Positions 60,621-64,000 of a stretch of DNA of 64,000 bases are shown here, piece after piece (position 1 is the stretch's first letter; each line of letters opens with the position of its first letter). Source of the stretch: JAKAWQ01 sp963745975. Its GTDB lineage: Bacteria; Pseudomonadota; Alphaproteobacteria; Acetobacterales; Acetobacteraceae. A program made the translations under genes and the position numbers. Location of the stretch: contig CAVUZJ010000009.1 of the NCBI GenBank assembly GCA_963745975.1, forward strand, positions 1,302,001 to 1,366,000, given 5' to 3'. Below the pieces are notes generated by a model. That model worked only from the letters and a program-made list of their open reading frames with translations. It ran no database searches and was not told the origin of the DNA.

Positions 60621-63542
60621 ATGACGGCGATCGGACCCGGGGACTCCCGCCTCGCGTCCCGCCTCGGGCGGGCGATCGCCGGCGACGTGCTGTTCGACGC
60701 GGCGAGCCGCGGCCGCTACGCGACCGACGCCTCGATCTACCAGGTCGAGCCGATCGGGGTCGTCGTCCCGGAGCGGATCGAGGACGTGGCGGCGACGCTC
60801 GCGATCGCCCGCGAGGAGGGCGTGCCGGTGCTGCCGCGGGGGGGCGGGACGAGCCAGTGCGGGCAGACGGTGAACCGGGCGATCGTGATCGACTGCTCGC
60901 GCCATCTCCGCCGCGTGCTCGCGATCGACGCGGCGGCGCAAACGGCGACCGTCGAGCCCGGGCTCGTGCTCGGCGCGCTGAACGCGGCGCTCAAGCCGCA
61001 CGGGCTCTTCTTCCCGGTCGATCCCTCGACGCATGCGCGGGCGACGATCGGCGGCATGGCGGGGAACAATTCCTGCGGCTCGAAATCGATCCGCTATGGG
61101 CTGATGGCGGACAACGTCATCGCGATCGAGGCGCTGCTCGCCGACGGGACGCGCCATGAGTTCGGCGTGGTCGCCGACAATATCGGGCCCGAGGCACCGG
61201 CGGGCATTGCGCAACTGATCCAGCGTCTGCGCGCGCTCGGCGCGGCCGAGGCGGAGGAAATCGAAGCGCGCTTCCCCCGCCAGCTCCGGCGCGTCGGCGG
61301 CTACAATCTCGACGTGCTGACGCCGGCGGCGCGCGCGGCGGGGCGGGAGAATTTGGCGCGGCTGCTGGTGGGTTCCGAAGGCACGCTCGCCTTCTCCACC
61401 GCGCTCACGCTCAAGCTGGCACCGATCAAGCCGCGCAAGGTCGTCGGCATCTGCCAGTTCCCCTCCTTCCGCGAGGCGATGCGGGCGACGCAGCGGCTCG
61501 TGGCACTCGACCCCGAGGCGGTCGAGCTCATCGACAGCACGATGATCGCGCTCGGGCTTTCGATCCCGATCTATCGCCCGACGATCGAACGGATGCTGAT
61601 CGGCCAGCCGGGAAGCCTGCTTCTCGTCGAGTTCCACGGCGAGGAGGACGCGGCCCTCGCCCGGAAGCTCGACGCACTCGCGGAGGCGATGGGCGATCTC
61701 GGGCAGGCGAACGCGCTCGTCCGCGCGACCGAGCCTGAATTCCAGGCCGAGATCGCGGCGGTCCGCGAGGCCGGGCTCAACATCATGATGTCGATGAAGG
61801 GGAACGGGAAGCCGGTCTCGTTCATCGAGGATTGCGCGGTCGATCTCGCCGACCTCGACGCCTACACCGAGCGGCTGAACGAAGTGTTCGCCGGCCACGG
61901 CGTCAAAGGGACGTGGTACGCGCACGCCTCGGTCGGCTGCCTGCATGTCCGGCCGGTGCTCAACCTCAAGGATCCGGGCGACGTCGCGACGATGCGCGCG
62001 GTCGCCGAGGAATGTTTTTCCCTGGTTCGCGAATACAAAGGAAGCCACAGCGGCGAGCACGGCGACGGCATCGCGCGGAGCGAGTTCCACGAGGCGATGT
62101 TCGGCCCGCGCATCACGGCGGCTTTCGCAGCCGTGAAGCAGGCGTTCGACCCGGGCACGCTCTTCAACCCGCACCGCATCGTCGATCCGCCGCGGATGGA
62201 TGATCGGCGCCTGTTTCGCTACGGCCCGGGCTACGCGCCGGCGGAGGGTTTTTCCCCGGTGCTCGACTGGTCTTCCCATCCCGGCCCGCTCGGCGGGCTC
62301 TTGGGCGCGGTCGAGATGTGCAACAACAACGGCGCCTGCCGCGCCTTCGATGCGGGCGTGATGTGCCCGAGCTTCCGCGCGACGCGCGAGGAGAAGCATC
62401 TGACGCGCGGGCGGGCGAACACGCTCAGGCTCGCGCTCACCGGCCAGCTCGGGCCGGACGCGATGGCCTCGGACGCGCTCGCCGAGGCGATGGCGCTCTG
62501 CGTTTCCTGCAAGGCCTGCCGGCGCGAATGCCCGACGGGCGTCGATATGGCGCGGATGAAGATCGAGGTGCTGGCCGCGCGCGTGGCGCGCAAGGGCGCG
62601 GGGCGGCGGGAGCGCCTGATCGCCTCCCTGCCCCGCTATGCGCCGATCGCCGCACGGCTCGCCCCGCTGGCCAACCTCCGCAACCGTTTTTCTTTCGTTG
62701 CCCGGCAAGGAGAGCGGTTTTTCGGGATCGCCGCACGGCGAAAGCTGCCCGAATTCCGGCGGGATCTCTTCCGCGACGGGGAGGCGCGCGCCGCGCCGGC
62801 GGCGGTGCGCAATGCCGCGGGGGGCGAGGTTCTGCTGCTCGCCGACACCTTCAACCGCTATTTCGAGCCGGAGAATCTGCGCGCGGCGCTGCACGTGCTG
62901 GCCGCCGCCGGCTACCGCGCCATCGTCCCCGCCGCTCCCGGCCGGCCGCTCTGCTGCGGGCGGACCTACCTCGCCGCCGGCCTCGTCGGCCGGGCGCGCG
63001 AGGAGGCGGGCCGGCTGCTCCGCGCCTGCGCCGGCGAGCGGCCCGTGATCGGGCTCGAACCCTCCTGCCTCCTGACGCTGCGCGACGAGATCCCGGCGCT
63101 GATCCCCGGGCCGGAGGCGCGGGCGCTCGCGGAGCGGGCGATGCTGATCGGCGAGTTCCTGGCGCGCGAGAAGCCGCCGCTGCCGCTCGCCCCGCGCGCC
63201 GGCACCGTGCACGTGCACGGGCACTGCCACCAGAAGGCTTTCGGCGCCTTCCCCGCGACCCTCGCCGCACTCCAGCGCATCCCCGGGCTCGAAGTGCGGC
63301 CGATCACTGCCACCTGCTGCGGCATGGCGGGCGCCTTTGGCTATCAGGCGGAGACCGAGCCGGTCTCGCGCGCGATCGCCGAAGCGGGGCTCTTGCCCGC
63401 GCTCGCTTCGGCCGGCGCGGAGGACCTGATCGTCGCCGACGGCACCTCCTGCCGCCACCAGATCGCCGACCTCGCGGGCAGGCGGGCGCTCCATTCGGTG
63501 CGCCTCCTGGCCGAGCAGCTTGAGGATTTCACCGGCCGGTAA
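60621..63542 (+). CDS. FAD-binding and Fe-S-binding oxidoreductase (YdiJ/D-2-hydroxyacid type)
   Basis: The protein has 973 residues and three parts. The FAD_binding_4 domain (about 30-250) has VPVLPRGGGTSQCGQTVN and GGMAGNNSCGSKSIRYGLMADNV. The FAD-linked oxidase C-terminal domain (about 270-530) has HSGEHGDGIARSEFH. A ferredoxin-like part has CNNNGACRAFDAGVMCPSF and CVSCKACRRECPTGVDM, two 4Fe-4S sites at about 565-645, followed by CCG-type cysteine-rich repeats (CCGRTYLAAG, CCGMAGAFGY). The fused layout is that of D-2-hydroxyglutarate or D-lactate dehydrogenases such as YdiJ. ATG 60621 has AGAGGA upstream; the substrate is not determined. Confidence 0.9.
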   Translation: MTAIGPGDSRLASRLGRAIAGDVLFDAASRGRYATDASIYQVEPIGVVVPERIEDVAATLAIAREEGVPVLPRGGGTSQCGQTVNRAIVIDCSRHLRRVLAIDAAAQTATVEPGLVLGALNAALKPHGLFFPVDPSTHARATIGGMAGNNSCGSKSIRYGLMADNVIAIEALLADGTRHEFGVVADNIGPEAPAGIAQLIQRLRALGAAEAEEIEARFPRQLRRVGGYNLDVLTPAARAAGRENLARLLVGSEGTLAFSTALTLKLAPIKPRKVVGICQFPSFREAMRATQRLVALDPEAVELIDSTMIALGLSIPIYRPTIERMLIGQPGSLLLVEFHGEEDAALARKLDALAEAMGDLGQANALVRATEPEFQAEIAAVREAGLNIMMSMKGNGKPVSFIEDCAVDLADLDAYTERLNEVFAGHGVKGTWYAHASVGCLHVRPVLNLKDPGDVATMRAVAEECFSLVREYKGSHSGEHGDGIARSEFHEAMFGPRITAAFAAVKQAFDPGTLFNPHRIVDPPRMDDRRLFRYGPGYAPAEGFSPVLDWSSHPGPLGGLLGAVEMCNNNGACRAFDAGVMCPSFRATREEKHLTRGRANTLRLALTGQLGPDAMASDALAEAMALCVSCKACRRECPTGVDMARMKIEVLAARVARKGAGRRERLIASLPRYAPIAARLAPLANLRNRFSFVARQGERFFGIAARRKLPEFRRDLFRDGEARAAPAAVRNAAGGEVLLLADTFNRYFEPENLRAALHVLAAAGYRAIVPAAPGRPLCCGRTYLAAGLVGRAREEAGRLLRACAGERPVIGLEPSCLLTLRDEIPALIPGPEARALAERAMLIGEFLAREKPPLPLAPRAGTVHVHGHCHQKAFGAFPATLAALQRIPGLEVRPITATCCGMAGAFGYQAETEPVSRAIAEAGLLPALASAGAEDLIVADGTSCRHQIADLAGRRALHSVRLLAEQLEDFTGR

Positions 63543-64000
63543 TGCTTGCCGCCCAAAAGTCCGCGCAGGCTTCGGGAGACGCAGGCTTGGTTGCCGAGGA
63601 GACGCTGGACGAAGCGGGCAGCCAACCGCAGCAGAACAACCCGTTGCTGCGCCGCGCGCTCGACCCGCGGGCCGGGATTTCCACGCAGCGAAGGCTCGAG
63701 CGCGACCTCAAGACCGCGGTCTTCGAGGGCGGGCTCGCGCTCTACTACCAGCCGCGGCTCGCTCTTGCGTCCGGCGCCATCGTCGCCGCCGAGGCGCTGC
63801 TCCGCTGGCCGCACCCGCGGCTCGGGCTGATCTCGCCCGCGACCTTCATCCCGCTCGCCGAGCGGACGGACCTCATCACCGAGATCGGCGCCATCGTGCT
63901 GCGCGGCGCCTGCCGGGAGGCCGTGCCGTGGCGGGAGGCCGCCACCGGGGCCACGCCGCCCGTCGTCTCGGTCAACGTCGCCGCGCGGCAGATCACCAGC
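63542..64000 (+). CDS. EAL-domain protein, N-terminal part (runs off the window)
   Basis: The 153 codons visible begin at an ATG overlapping the previous stop (TAATG). A polar N-terminal stretch of about 50 residues precedes the EAL domain start: RRLERDLKTAVFEGGLALYYQPRL, then IVAAEALLRWPHPRLGLISPATFIPLAERT, with the EAL signature Glu intact, and PPVVSVNVAARQITS. EAL domains hydrolyse c-di-GMP to pGpG; later metal ligands lie beyond the window, so activity cannot be judged. No GGDEF domain precedes the EAL, and no membrane span is seen. Confidence 0.88.
   Translation, partial: MLAAQKSAQASGDAGLVAEETLDEAGSQPQQNNPLLRRALDPRAGISTQRRLERDLKTAVFEGGLALYYQPRLALASGAIVAAEALLRWPHPRLGLISPATFIPLAERTDLITEIGAIVLRGACREAVPWREAATGATPPVVSVNVAARQITS

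Noticed and set aside
60486..63494. 1002-codon minus-strand open frame opposite the FAD/Fe-S oxidoreductase
   Set aside because: Another antisense shadow in high-GC DNA; the plus-strand protein has intact FAD, Fe-S and CCG motifs.

Overview
The window is GC-rich, gene-dense chromosomal DNA. Gene content and style point to an alphaproteobacterium, most likely Acetobacteraceae or a close Rhodospirillales relative. The pointers are a PdhA / lipoyl-PdhB / PdhC operon, Caulobacter-style Cpa/Tad pilus genes, a PleD-like protein, a ubiquinone hydroxylase, MlaE/MlaF and COQ10/RatA. The lineage is an inference from protein families; no 16S rRNA gene is present. Genes are packed in long same-strand runs with 1-14 nt overlaps (TGATG, ATGA, GTGA), so many neighbours are probably translationally coupled. 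I found no prophage, CRISPR array, integrase or transposase.

Layout. (1) 1-1792: end of a 3-hydroxybutyrate dehydrogenase, convergent with a membrane glycosyltransferase. (2) 2040-11183: a complete-looking Flp/Tad pilus operon (flp, cpaA, cpaB, cpaC, short cpaD-like, cpaE, cpaF, tadB, tadC, tadD) without TadE/F/G minor pilins. (3) 11270-20575: cupin, GST, a hypothetical secreted or anchored protein, a TauD/TfdA dioxygenase, a branched-chain-type ABC transporter with a fused LivM-LivG protein, and an amino-acid SBP-permease pair. (4) 20776-35240: a minus-strand housekeeping block (argD-argF, dnaB-alr-mlaE-mlaF-radA, cvpA-purF-SDR, ftsK) with ubiH on the plus strand. (5) 35422-41766: an ACT-like small protein, a sugar ABC transporter operon with a small periplasmic-domain protein, and a divergent Gfo/Idh/MocA oxidoreductase. 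(6) 41778-52612: pdhA-pdhB-pdhC-GNAT-lpd, then lipA, COQ10/RatA, threonine aldolase, pncC/cinA-C, amine oxidase and an S49 peptidase. (7) 53095-64000: PleD-like diguanylate cyclase, GST, serine-glyoxylate-type aminotransferase, a second amino-acid permease-SBP pair, an aminotransferase / tRNA-His / mobA cluster, a large FAD/Fe-S oxidoreductase and the start of an EAL protein.

How the parts fit together: PdhA, PdhB, PdhC and Lpd form the pyruvate dehydrogenase complex, and LipA downstream makes the lipoyl groups for the two lipoyl-bearing subunits. The PleD-like cyclase and the EAL protein make and probably degrade c-di-GMP, a signal that often governs surface behaviour such as Tad-pilus attachment. 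Transport is heavily represented: one complete branched-chain-type system, one complete sugar system, and two amino-acid SBP-permease pairs with no ATPase nearby.

The least ordinary content is non-coding. One dispersed two-hairpin repeat occurs three times in full (12373, 19750, 37118) and once as a 23-nt fragment (1852). It sits at gene edges and supplies stop or start codons to neighbours. A second family of hairpin clusters (20578, 32894, 52878) includes two giant hairpins with 36-37 bp arms; their inner arms differ completely in sequence yet stay complementary. Other points are a perfect DnaA box just upstream of dnaB, a tRNA-His overlapped by both flanking reading frames, and an in-frame WxxGxW-type tail behind an amino-acid permease stop codon. 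I did not find a convincing new multi-gene system.
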